This document shows, piece by piece, positions 17,752-27,070 of a stretch of 64,000 bases of DNA. Under the pieces are notes generated by a model, which saw only the letters and a list, made by a program, of their open reading frames with translations, was not told the origin of the DNA and did not search any database. Each line of letters opens with the position of its first letter. The first letter of the stretch is position 1. The DNA comes from Clostridium sp. JN-9 (GTDB taxonomy: Bacteria > Bacillota > Clostridia > Clostridiales > Clostridiaceae), in contig NZ_CP035280.1 of NCBI RefSeq assembly GCF_004103695.1, positions 2,170,001-2,234,000 of the forward strand. Reading direction: 5' to 3'. The translations under genes and the position numbers were made by a program.

Positions 17752-20081
17752 ATTTTCCTCCAGTTTTAGCCCTCCAGATAACTTCAGGTGTAATAGGCAG
17801 TGAATCAAATTCATAATCAGCAGCACGTGATATAGCATTTGCAAATGCAGCAGGAATTGCTATTATACCATGTTCTGCAAATCCACGTGCTCCAAATGGC
17901 GCATCTACCTGTGGCATTTCAATAAAATCAATTATATATTCGGGATTCTCGCCAAACCTCATTGGCTTATAAGTGCGTAGTGAAGTGGTTTGTAACCTGC
18001 CACCGTCATCATATTCAAATGCTTCCCTGGTAGCTATTCCAAAACCCATATTTATTCCTCCCATTACTAATCCTCTTGAAGTCTTTGGATTAATAACTTT
18101 GCCTGCATCTATAACAGTAACTGCCTTTAAAAGTCTGTATGTGTAATCTATAGGATTATATTCAATTTCAACAGCCTGAGCACCTACAGTCCATGCCGGA
18201 CCGGGTTTCCCTTTTCCAGTAGCTTTATCAATATCAGTAATATGGCTCATTATAAAACTTCCACGGCCAAGTATCTGCCCTTCAACAGCCAGTCCATTAG
18301 GCTCTGTATGACCTCTGACTAAATCCTTAAATGAAACATATATTTCAGGGTCCTGCTTTAAATACACTTTTTCTTCAGCAATGTCCAGATCTTCAGGAGG
18401 AGTTTTCATTATGTCAGCAGCTGCACTTTTAAGCTGTTTTATGAGATCCTCCGCAGCTCTGATAACTGCCCTCCCCGCCATAAAAGTTGTCATGCTTGCA
18501 ACAGTTTTCCAGTGTTCAGGTGAAACCTGGGTATTTACTCCCATCATAACATGAATCCTGCTTACATCCATTTTCAATTTTTCAGCAAGTATCTGAGCCA
18601 GAGTAGTCTTTATGCCGGGACCTATTTCAACTGCACCAGAATTAATATTTATACTTCCATCTGAATTACAGGAAAGAAAAACACCGGAAACAGCATTCAC
18701 AGGTGAATCAGAAGTTTTCCAAAGACATCCTATTCCTTTTGCCTTAATCATTCCTTCTTCTGTTTTCATTACCTGCCACTTATCCCATTCTGATAATTCC
18801 TTTAATTTTGTAAGGCAGTCTGTCAAACTTCCTGTATTGCTAATTGTTGTTTTTACCTGGGTTGGAGTATACTCGCCAGGCTTTATAGCATTTCTTATTC
18901 TTAATTCTAAAGCATCAATACCTAGCTTTGCAGCTAATTTGTCAATGATCCTTTCCATGCAGAATGTGCATTCAGAATGACCAAAACCACGATAGGATGT
19001 TACATATGTGTGGTTAGTATATATACTTACTGAGTCACACCATATATTTTCAATATTATATGGCCCTGAACAATCTACTGCAATAGCTTTGGCTATACGC
19101 GGACCAATATCTGTATATGCCCCGCTGTCAACCATATATCTGGCTTCAAACTTTTATAATTCCATCTTTTGTGGCACCTATTTTTAAATCTGCCTTCAGT
19201 CCTATTTTACAAGGTGAAGTTCTAATATCATCTTCTCTTGAATTTGCTATTCTCACCAATTTACCATTAACGGCTTTTGAAGCAAGGTATGCAATGGCTT
19301 CCAGCTGCACAGGTGCTTTGCCTCCAAATCCCCCGCCCACAAATGGTACCTTGACAATTATGTTTCCTTCCGGTATGTTATAATACTTGCTTAAAAGCTT
19401 TCTAACGGAATAGGGCGCCTGTGTGGAAGTATATATCATTACCCTTCCATCAGGCAGAATTTGTGCTCTCACATTTCGGGTTTCCATGGCAATATGATCC
19501 GTCTGTGGAAGAGAAAACTCTGAATATAATATAACTTCACTTTCTTCCCACGCTTTTATTACATCACCTTTTCTTATTTTCACACGGTCTGAAATATTAG
19601 TGTTTACTTCAGGATAAACGTCCTGAACTGCATGTTTGTACTGCCCCAGGTTTTCATGTATAACAACAGCATTTGGTTTTATAGCATCATCTATTGTGTT
19701 AACCACAGGCAAAGGATCATATGAAACCTTTATAAGTTTTAATGCTTTCATTGCCTCCTGTTCGCTATTTGCAACAACTACCGCAACAGGTTCACCATAA
19801 TATCGTACTTTGTCTTTTGCTATTGGCGGTCTGTCTTCTAATACTGTCCCGCACAGCACAGGTGAATAATCTCCGGTTATTACTGCTTTAACACCTTTTG
19901 ACTTCACAGCTTCAGATACATCAATTGAATTAATCTTTGCATGGGCATAAGGACTTGTAAGTATCTTACCATGTAACATACCAGGAATTATTTCATCATC
20001 AGTATATCTTGCTGTTCCGGTAACCTTGTCAAAAGCTTCTTTTCTTGGCACACTTATTCCAATTCCATCTATATTGCTCAA
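17738..20081 (-). pseudogene. Molybdopterin-binding large subunit of a xanthine-dehydrogenase-type enzyme, frameshifted
   Basis: The 5' part starts at TTG 20081 behind GAAGGTGGC and encodes the a/b hammerhead domain (FDKVTGTARYTDDEI) and the PFVGGGFGGKAP cofactor motif. The frame breaks at about 19147 after KDGIIK. The other frame continues FEARYMVDSGAYTDIG, YRGFGHSECTF and PFGARGFAEHG, which holds the likely catalytic Glu, to 17738. Adding two bases gives 782 codons and the usual spacing between DG and DSGAY, so a 2-base loss (or 1-base gain) is most likely. The substrate is probably a purine or another N-heterocycle. As it stands the holoenzyme cannot be made. Confidence 0.85.
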
Positions 20082-20186
20082 ATATTATGCCACCTTCCTC
20101 AGATATTTATTTACATGAATAGGTTTATCTTTTCCATTTTGCTGCTTTTTTATTCCAATATTTTTCCCTAATTTACTTTACAATAA

Positions 20187-20240
20187 AAATCACCCTTGTA
20201 AACGGCTTAAATAAGTCATTTTCAAGGGTGATTATTTTTT
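20187..20240. terminator. Terminator hairpin between SWIM/SNF2 genes and the hydroxylase operon
   Basis: AATCACCCTTG at 20189-20199 pairs with CAAGGGTGATT at 20223-20233, and T runs follow. Orientation on the minus strand would end the SNF2-SWIM transcript before the hydroxylase operon; the T run on the plus side also suits plus-strand use. Confidence 0.65.
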
Positions 20241-20257
20241 ATGGTTACAATATAATG

Positions 20258-20974
20258 TTATACACCAAATAAATTAAACACATCTTTATCATCAATAATA
20301 CGTTCACTTTTCTTATCTGCATTTTTAAGCATACTCTGCATTTTCTCTTCCATTGATTTTTTGAGTAATTCCTGGAAGTCAATGTCTCTAAGCTTAAAAA
20401 ATAAAATGGGGTCTTCATCTAATCGTGCACCAATTCCATACAAAGCAGCTGCTACATGCTTGCACATTCTTGCAGAATCAGGACAGCTGCACTTAAAATG
20501 AATTTCTTTTGGGCTTGGAAACAATCCATATTTTGGATTGCTGAAAAATTCATCAAACTCTTTGGGGAATTTTCCTGAAAGAAGTGTTTCCAAAGTATCA
20601 ATTCTATTATTGCAGGCTTCCGTCACATTTTTCCACTTGGTTTTACTTAACTTATCAATTGTAATTTCAACTTTATATGGTTTTGTGCTGCTGCCTTGAA
20701 CTAATGCTTCTACCTTTCCCTCTTTAATTTTTAAATCTAAAACTGCACCGTTTCTTACATAAGACCTGCCCCGTCCTATTCTATTGCTGTAGTCAGCATA
20801 GCTTTCCAGGTTTTTATTCCAGGCTTTACCCCACCATTTATTTGCAATACTTCTTCCTTCAATAATAACTGGTGAAATATCAGGGTTTGACTTTTTAAGC
20901 TTTGCCAGACTTTTTTTAGCTTTTTCCTTTTTTTCTGAAACTGAAACATATTCAGGATAGCCATAATAACTCAT
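20258..20974 (-). CDS. SWIM zinc-finger protein
   Basis: The 238-residue protein has a SWIM zinc site (CxCxnCxH) as HFKCSCPDSARMCKHVAAALYG near residue 160. The N-terminal part (RSIANKWWGKAWNKNLESYADY) matches the conserved front of bacterial SWIM proteins found beside SNF2 helicases. SWIM domains are thought to bind DNA or protein. Its ATG directly follows the TAA of the SNF2 gene, so the two are co-translated and probably work together. The minus-strand transcript ends at the hairpin downstream. Confidence 0.85.
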   Translation of the reverse strand: MSYYGYPEYVSVSEKKEKAKKSLAKLKKSNPDISPVIIEGRSIANKWWGKAWNKNLESYADYSNRIGRGRSYVRNGAVLDLKIKEGKVEALVQGSSTKPYKVEITIDKLSKTKWKNVTEACNNRIDTLETLLSGKFPKEFDEFFSNPKYGLFPSPKEIHFKCSCPDSARMCKHVAAALYGIGARLDEDPILFFKLRDIDFQELLKKSMEEKMQSMLKNADKKSERIIDDKDVFNLFGV

Positions 20975-23641
20975 TTATTTTTCACCACCCAGCCTGAATA
21001 ATTCCATAAGTGACTTGTTATCCAGTTCTGTAATCCAGTTTTCTCCTGATGAACCTATTATATCACTGGCTAATTTTTGTTTTTCTTCTATCATGGAATC
21101 TATTTTTTCTTCAATTGTTCCCTTTGTAATAAATTTATGTACCATTACATTTTTCGTCTGGCCTATACGAAATGCTCTGTCTGTTGCCTGATTTTCAACT
21201 GCAGGATTCCACCATCTGTCAAAGTGAATAACATGATTAGCTGCTGTAAGATTTAATCCAACGCCCCCTGCTTTTAGTGAAAGTACCATGAAAGGAATGT
21301 ATTCTTCTCCATTAAATCTTTCCACCATTTTACTTCGATTTTTAACAGATGTCCCTCCATGAAGAACTAATCCTTCTCTGCCAAATATTTTCTCCAAAAA
21401 GTCTGCTATAGGCTCAGTCATTTCTCTAAACTGCGTAAACACAAGTACTCTTTCTCTTTTTTCATATATATTTTCACAAATATCTTTAAGCTGCTGAAAC
21501 TTTCCGCTGTAATCAGCTTTATATTCAGAAAGTCCAAGATACTGATCAGGATGATTGCATATTTGTTTAAACTTAATTATACTTCCAAGCACAAGGCCTT
21601 TTCTTTCTATTCCCTCTGTAGTTTTTAATTTAGCTTCAATGTCTTTTACAAGTTTATTATACAGAACAATTTGTTTCCTGCTTAAGGATGCATATTCTTT
21701 AATTTCAATTTTCTCTGGAAGATCAGCTATAACTCTTTTATCAGTCTTTAACCTTCTTAATATAAATGGATTCACAATGTTTCTAAGCTTTGCATAATTA
21801 GTTTTGTTTTCTGATATTCCCTTGGTGAATTTCGTAAACTCCTTAGCATTTCCAAGAAGACCCGGGTCTAAAAAATCAAATAATGACCAGAGATCTGAAA
21901 GTCTGTTTTCAATAGGCGTACCTGTCATTGCTATCCTTGTTTTTGCCTTTATTTTTTTAATGGTTTTAGTCTGCTTTGTTCCTGGGTTCTTAATTGCCTG
22001 CGCCTCATCAAGAATCAGTATATCCCAAAATCTATTTTTAAGTTCATCTAAACGTGCTGCCATACCATATGTTGTAATGTATAAAAATGCACTTTCTTCT
22101 TCTAAGTTTGCCACAGCTTCTTTCCCATGGATTACAACTATGGGCATTAGAGGAGCAAACCTTTCTATTTCCTTTTCCCAATTTCCTATAAGAGATGCAG
22201 GTATTATGAGAAGTGCTTTTCCTCCTTTTGTAACTCTTACTTTTTCGAGAAAGGCAATAATCTGCACAGTTTTACCAAGTCCCATGTCATCTGCAAGGCA
22301 GGCCCCAAAGCCAAGTTTCTGCATATAAGAAAGCCATGAAAAGCCTGTATTCTGATATGGTCTTAAAGTGGCATGAAAATCTTCGGAAGGTTTTACTTCT
22401 TTTATAATTTCAGGTTTAATCATAGTTTCTCTTACTTTTTTAAGCCATGCTCCATTTGATACTTGTAAATCTACATATTCTTCATTAATTCCAAGACCTT
22501 CCTCTGGGTTTAATTCCATTCGCATTGCCTCTGATATAGTTAAGCCTTCTTCTTTAGATAAACTATCAGCTTTTTCATAAGCCTCCAAAACCTGTGACAG
22601 CTTGTTCTTATCAATCTCTACCCATTTTCCCTTAATTAAAGTTAAACCTTCTGATTCTAAAAGAAGCTTTTTCAATTCTTCTTTAGAAATCTTTTCTTCT
22701 CCAAGTAATATTTCAGGTTCAAAGGATAATAATGCATCCATTCCAATCTTTGAAGGCTCTTTTTCTCCAATATGAACTGAAAGCCTTAAAGAATTGCTCT
22801 TCTTCCTCCACCAGTTTGGAATTCTGCACATTATTCCTGCTTCCTCATAAATAGGAATTTCCTTTAAAATCGTATATGCTTCTTTTTTTGTAAACTTTAA
22901 CGGTGAAAACAGTTCACCGCTTTCCATAAGCTGTGATATAAACTCGCTTTTATCTGCTGCCTTGCTTATGGTTGACATTAACTGAAGAAGCTTTTCCTTA
23001 TCATCTTTATATTCTAAAAGAGCATTTTTTAAAGGCACATGTTTTGCCTTATGTACACCTGCATCTTTATTTTCCGTTGAATATGTAGCCAAAAATGCAA
23101 AAGGATAATTTTCATCCTTATTTTCCACCAGGTGAAAATATACTCTTCCAACTACATTGATATTATTATTTCTCTCCATTAAGAAATCCTTAACAGTTCC
23201 TTTATAGCCTGATATCTCTTTTCTGTATATATCAGCTATCTTTTCGAAGATAAAAGAAATCCATTCATTATTTATAAATTCTGTACCTATTGAAAAAGGT
23301 ATCATGCTTTTAATCTCATCAAGCTCATCATAATCTAAGGATAATTCTGCTTCTTCCCTTGTGAACTCTATATCTGGCTGCCTTGAAATTTTCATTATTA
23401 ATTTATTTGCAAGAAAGTTTAAAAAACTTATTGACTGAGACATCCAATCATCCTGCTTTGAAAATCCAAGTTCCCATAATGCCTTATATTTATCTTTTGA
23501 AAATCTTGTATACCATTCTTCCTGTTTTTTCTGATTTTCTTCAGATAGATTTTTTTTAGGAACTATTTCATAATCTACTATAAAACCTGTCTGTGTAAAA
23601 ATAACTATTAATTCCTTATTTTCTTTATGCTTTTGTTCCAA
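20975..23641 (-). CDS. SNF2-family helicase/ATPase
   Basis: The 888-residue protein starts at TTG behind TTAGGAGGG. The C-terminal two thirds are the SNF2 motor: motif I ADDMGLGKTVQ, Ia LLIIPASLIGNWEKE, II LILDEAQAIKN, III MTGTPIENRLSDLWSL, V LSLKAGGVGLNLTAANHVIHFDRWWNPAVE and VI QATDRAFRIGQ. The N-terminal 400 residues match the poorly known domain typical of bacterial SNF2 proteins paired with SWIM partners. It would translocate on DNA or remodel protein-DNA complexes. It is the first gene of a two-gene unit with the SWIM protein. Confidence 0.93.
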   Translation of the reverse strand: MEQKHKENKELIVIFTQTGFIVDYEIVPKKNLSEENQKKQEEWYTRFSKDKYKALWELGFSKQDDWMSQSISFLNFLANKLIMKISRQPDIEFTREEAELSLDYDELDEIKSMIPFSIGTEFINNEWISFIFEKIADIYRKEISGYKGTVKDFLMERNNNINVVGRVYFHLVENKDENYPFAFLATYSTENKDAGVHKAKHVPLKNALLEYKDDKEKLLQLMSTISKAADKSEFISQLMESGELFSPLKFTKKEAYTILKEIPIYEEAGIMCRIPNWWRKKSNSLRLSVHIGEKEPSKIGMDALLSFEPEILLGEEKISKEELKKLLLESEGLTLIKGKWVEIDKNKLSQVLEAYEKADSLSKEEGLTISEAMRMELNPEEGLGINEEYVDLQVSNGAWLKKVRETMIKPEIIKEVKPSEDFHATLRPYQNTGFSWLSYMQKLGFGACLADDMGLGKTVQIIAFLEKVRVTKGGKALLIIPASLIGNWEKEIERFAPLMPIVVIHGKEAVANLEEESAFLYITTYGMAARLDELKNRFWDILILDEAQAIKNPGTKQTKTIKKIKAKTRIAMTGTPIENRLSDLWSLFDFLDPGLLGNAKEFTKFTKGISENKTNYAKLRNIVNPFILRRLKTDKRVIADLPEKIEIKEYASLSRKQIVLYNKLVKDIEAKLKTTEGIERKGLVLGSIIKFKQICNHPDQYLGLSEYKADYSGKFQQLKDICENIYEKRERVLVFTQFREMTEPIADFLEKIFGREGLVLHGGTSVKNRSKMVERFNGEEYIPFMVLSLKAGGVGLNLTAANHVIHFDRWWNPAVENQATDRAFRIGQTKNVMVHKFITKGTIEEKIDSMIEEKQKLASDIIGSSGENWITELDNKSLMELFRLGGEK

Positions 23642-23698
23642 AGTTACCCTCCTAACAAATTAGCCTCATCATATTCTACTGGTTTTATTCATCATCCA

Positions 23699-24802
23699 TC
23701 AAATCCTTGTAATAACCCTGGGGCGCTTTTCCCAATCACCCAGCTCTACAGTCCAATACCCTGCCCATTCCTGCATTTCTTTGTATTCTGGAGAATTAGG
23801 ATTCATCATAATTTCACGGAAGTTAATAAATCCTGGTACCCCTCCCACGTCCTCTGGGGGCGTTTGACCGCTTGCCTCCAGCAAATACGGAGACTCCTTA
23901 TGATACTCATCTATTATATCTATAAGCTGGATTTCATGCTGCCAGCTATCTCCCATATCATAGGTATATATTATATATTTCTGCTTAGACAAAAATTCTG
24001 ACAAGGTGTGATTTCCCATTAAAATTGCTTCATTATCATACTCTAAGTCCTCCTCAGAAGGAACAATTCTGGCAGTCATCTTGTTACTACCCTTATCAAA
24101 AACAGTGAAATCATATAGATGGTAGTTCTTCCATTCAAACACTGACTGCAGCACCTTGTGTAATTGCTTAAATTGTATATCAGCAGGTACAATAATTTTC
24201 CTTACCGCCTTATATATGTCCAAATCAAGTGTAACAAGTAATTCAAAAGCACGATATTTATAGGCTTGCCTCCCAGTAACCTTAGAAAGTGCATTAATCA
24301 TTGCAACATAAGGGTAGAACGCATCTTTATAAGCACCAGAACAATTGACAATAAGTCGGTTTACAAAAGAGCCTACTGTATCATTAAACATTTTTGGTAT
24401 TCCATTATATTCGCTTGCCACATATAAAGCACAATCCATTCCTGCCTTTGATACCCATGATGATGCCTTTCTGCTGCTATTTTGAACGAATTCCACTTCA
24501 CCTGACATCCGCATATATTCTGCCACAAGATCTGGATTTAAATTCATAGAAAGAAGTGTATTTAAAATAGCTGTTTTCATCATTTCAGCTACATTTTTCA
24601 GCGAATTTCGCTTAACTTCATAAATTGCAACAACAAAACGTGTCTCATTATTCACTAGAACAAGCATATCCTCTGCCCTGCGATTATCCCAAACTTTAGT
24701 CCAGTTTGCCGTCCATGAAAATATTGGATCTACAACCTCATGAATACGAGGTGGATTTATTTTCATGGCAGTAGCCAGTTTTTTAGTTAGTGCTATCTGC
24801 AT
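23699..24802 (-). CDS. DUF6933-like plus pRiA4b ORF-3-like protein
   Basis: The 367-residue protein has two parts. The first 170 residues resemble the DUF6933 type seen fused to the next domain (MQIALTKKLATAMKINPPR, then NRRAEDMLVLVNNETRF). The rest is a plasmid pRiA4b ORF-3-like domain, with the hallmark IQFKQLHKVLQSVFEWKNYH, YTYDMGDSWQHEIQL and PPEDVGGVPGFINF. The function is unknown. It lies upstream of the SNF2 gene in the same direction but about 57 bases away. The start has GAGGAGAGA. Confidence 0.8.
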   Translation of the reverse strand: MQIALTKKLATAMKINPPRIHEVVDPIFSWTANWTKVWDNRRAEDMLVLVNNETRFVVAIYEVKRNSLKNVAEMMKTAILNTLLSMNLNPDLVAEYMRMSGEVEFVQNSSRKASSWVSKAGMDCALYVASEYNGIPKMFNDTVGSFVNRLIVNCSGAYKDAFYPYVAMINALSKVTGRQAYKYRAFELLVTLDLDIYKAVRKIIVPADIQFKQLHKVLQSVFEWKNYHLYDFTVFDKGSNKMTARIVPSEEDLEYDNEAILMGNHTLSEFLSKQKYIIYTYDMGDSWQHEIQLIDIIDEYHKESPYLLEASGQTPPEDVGGVPGFINFREIMMNPNSPEYKEMQEWAGYWTVELGDWEKRPRVITRI

Positions 24803-24863
24803 ATTCTCTCCTCACTTTCATCAAATTTAAATTTTTACACTTAAATATGTATATTTCATATTA

Positions 24864-25370
24864 TCACCACTTTGTTACATTGCTAAACCATTCATTTGTG
24901 GCCTTTTTCACCTCTTTTGGCAGCTTTTTATTATACACCTCATCATACAGCCATGCCAATGTCTTATTATTTAAGTATTTTCTCATTTCATCTTCTGCTT
25001 CTAACATTACAACTTTTATTAAACAAGGACATTTGGTATAAGTATCTGGTAAATTATCTTTATCTAATAATATATTTTTTTGTCTGATTTCTGCACATTG
25101 AAAAAATGGTTCATTTCCTTCTACTGCTTCAACAACATCCCAAAATGTTATTTTTTCTGCACTGCGGGCTAATGCATAACCACCTTTTACACCTGGCATA
25201 GATTTTATAATTCCTGACTTACTTAATTTTGCATATACTTTTGATAAATAAGTTTCCGAAATGCCTTGAAATGCGGCTAAATCCCTTATTCCAACAGACT
25301 TACCTTCATCCAAGTTTACCATATATAATAAGCAATGTATTGCGTACTCTACTCCTACTGAAAATTTCAT
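24864..25370 (-). CDS. Rrf2-family transcription regulator
   Basis: The 168-residue protein has the Rrf2 winged helix: KFSVGVEYAIHCLLYMV, IRDLAAFQGISETYLSKVYAKLSKSG, and the wing MPGVKGGYALAR. Three cysteines (Cys92, Cys114, Cys116) sit where IscR/NsrR-like members bind an iron-sulfur cluster, so it is probably redox- or NO-sensitive. It is divergent from the flavin-binding protein gene at 25558, which it may control. The length is a little greater than usual, with a C-terminal extension of about 30 residues. Confidence 0.88.
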   Translation of the reverse strand: MKFSVGVEYAIHCLLYMVNLDEGKSVGIRDLAAFQGISETYLSKVYAKLSKSGIIKSMPGVKGGYALARSAEKITFWDVVEAVEGNEPFFQCAEIRQKNILLDKDNLPDTYTKCPCLIKVVMLEAEDEMRKYLNNKTLAWLYDEVYNKKLPKEVKKATNEWFSNVTKW

Positions 25371-25557
25371 TTTTCATACTCCTCTGATATATACTCTTTT
25401 ATTAATATTATCCCATAATTTATTTTCATTCAAGGTGATCATAATGCAATATTAAATATACTATTGACCAAGGTATGAAAAAGATATATCATTATTAAGG
25501 ATAAGTAATGTCCACGATAATGATTGTCTTTAATTCAAAAGAAGGAAGGAATATAAA

Positions 25558-25932
25558 ATGCTTACAGAAAAGTTTTATGAGGTATTAAATCACGAAGGAG
25601 TAGTTTCAATAGTATCATGGGGAGTAGATGAAGCACATGTAACCTGCACCTGGAATTCCTACTTAATAGTAACAGATGATGAAAAGATTTTAATTCCTGC
25701 AGCTGGAATGCATAGTACAGAAAATGATGTAAATCATAATAGTAAAGTAAAGATTACTTTAGGTGCCAGGGAAGTTATGGGACGCAATAACTACCAGGGA
25801 ACAGGTTTTGAAGTTGAAGGTACTGCAAAATTTCTTACAGCTGGTTCAGAATTTGATATGATGAAAGAAAAATGCCCATTTTTAAGCAGAGTATTAGAGA
25901 TAACAGTTACATCTGCAAAACAATTGCTTTAA
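25558..25932 (+). CDS. Pyridoxamine 5'-phosphate oxidase-fold flavin-binding protein
   Basis: The 124-residue protein has the split-barrel pattern of the PNPOx-like FMN-binding family: VSIVSWGVDEAHVTCTWNSY near the front, and KVKITLGAREVMGRNNYQGTGFEVEG in the middle. It probably binds FMN and acts in a small redox reaction; the substrate is unknown. An AGGAAGGAA site precedes the ATG. The divergent Rrf2 regulator makes redox or nitrosative control plausible. Confidence 0.75.
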   Translation: MLTEKFYEVLNHEGVVSIVSWGVDEAHVTCTWNSYLIVTDDEKILIPAAGMHSTENDVNHNSKVKITLGAREVMGRNNYQGTGFEVEGTAKFLTAGSEFDMMKEKCPFLSRVLEITVTSAKQLL

Positions 25933-26016
25933 AATAATAGCTGCATCAAAACCTCTTGTTATCTTGATTTCTAGATATCTTCTTAGCTATTTAACTAGCT
26001 GCTTTTAGAATTAGAG

Positions 26017-26042
26017 GCCTGTCCTTTTGCAATAGGTCAGGC
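26017..26042. terminator. Hairpin between convergent genes
   Basis: GCCTGTCC at 26017-26024 pairs with GGTCAGGC at 26035-26042 with one mismatch. There is no long T run, so termination is likely but not certain. Confidence 0.45.
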
Positions 26043-26071
26043 ACTTTCATAAACTGGGACATCCTTTGTTT

Positions 26072-26860
26072 CTAATTACCAACCATCGAGGTCATTAAAT
26101 CGGAAATCCATGGCCATATATTAGGATATTCTTTATTAATTACTGCTTTTACGTCACTTCTATTAATTGTACTTAAATCATGTTTTGGTGAATTGTCGAT
26201 GAATGTTTTTGCCCCATGGGCTATATGACCAATAGCGATATATCCATTTGCATAATCACCAACAGCGATATTCGAAGCGACGGAACAAGCGCCCATTGAA
26301 AACATACCAATAGATACAGCACCGATTGAAATGATACCTACTGCTATAGCACCAACTGCAAAAATTCCAACAGCAACTGATGCAGCAGCAAATAAAATAC
26401 CAAGGGCAAAAACGCCTATACTGATAAGGCCAAGTGAAAGTAATCCAAAAGAAATAACTCCCTTAGATAAAAGACCAACGGCAACAATACCTGTAGCATT
26501 GTTACCAACTGCAATAATACCCTTTGCTTTTTTCATGCCTCCACCGATATTAACATGGACAATGGGCAATCCAAATAACGAACGCTTGCTTTTATATTCG
26601 TAAAATCTTCCTCTGGTAAACCAAAAGGGTTGGCTTACCACATTCTCATTATCTTTTTTCAATTCGCCGTTTTTAACAAGGCTGTCCATTGTAACACTAA
26701 ATAATTCGCTAAGCGCAATCATTTTATCCATTTCAGGATAAGACTGACCACTTTCCCACTTGCTGATAGCTTGCCTTGATACATCCAGTATCTCAGCTAA
26801 ATTTTCCTGGGACATCCCTTTTTCTTTTCGCAGCTTTTGTAATTTTTCATTAAACTCCAT
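26072..26860 (-). CDS. XRE-family regulator with a Gly-rich GIxxxG repeat region
   Basis: The first 60 residues are an XRE helix-turn-helix (LQKLRKEKGMSQENLAEILDVSRQAISKWESG). From about residue 110 to 210 the protein is a run of about sixteen five- to six-residue repeats with the form GIVAVG, GVISFG, GLISIG, GVFALG, ending GYIAIGH. This regular Gly/Ile pattern suggests a beta-helix or tightly packed membrane hairpins. The length is 262 residues. I recall such HTH-plus-repeat proteins in Clostridium with no known role. It reads alone on the minus strand. Confidence 0.75.
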   Translation of the reverse strand: MEFNEKLQKLRKEKGMSQENLAEILDVSRQAISKWESGQSYPEMDKMIALSELFSVTMDSLVKNGELKKDNENVVSQPFWFTRGRFYEYKSKRSLFGLPIVHVNIGGGMKKAKGIIAVGNNATGIVAVGLLSKGVISFGLLSLGLISIGVFALGILFAAASVAVGIFAVGAIAVGIISIGAVSIGMFSMGACSVASNIAVGDYANGYIAIGHIAHGAKTFIDNSPKHDLSTINRSDVKAVINKEYPNIWPWISDLMTSMVGN

Positions 26861-27070
26861 TAGTCACCAGTCCTTAAATAATATTAGAGACAAACTCTTA
26901 TATAAGCTTACCAAAAGACTGTATTTTCACCTACCAACCTTCACTTGCATTTTGTCAACTTTAGGTTGCAAACGTGTTTTTAGGCTCTTTTGATATTGAG
27001 ATAGGTTTGATTTGACCTAATAGTATTATATCATCTTATAAACGAACATTTGGCCAATGCTTTTTATATT

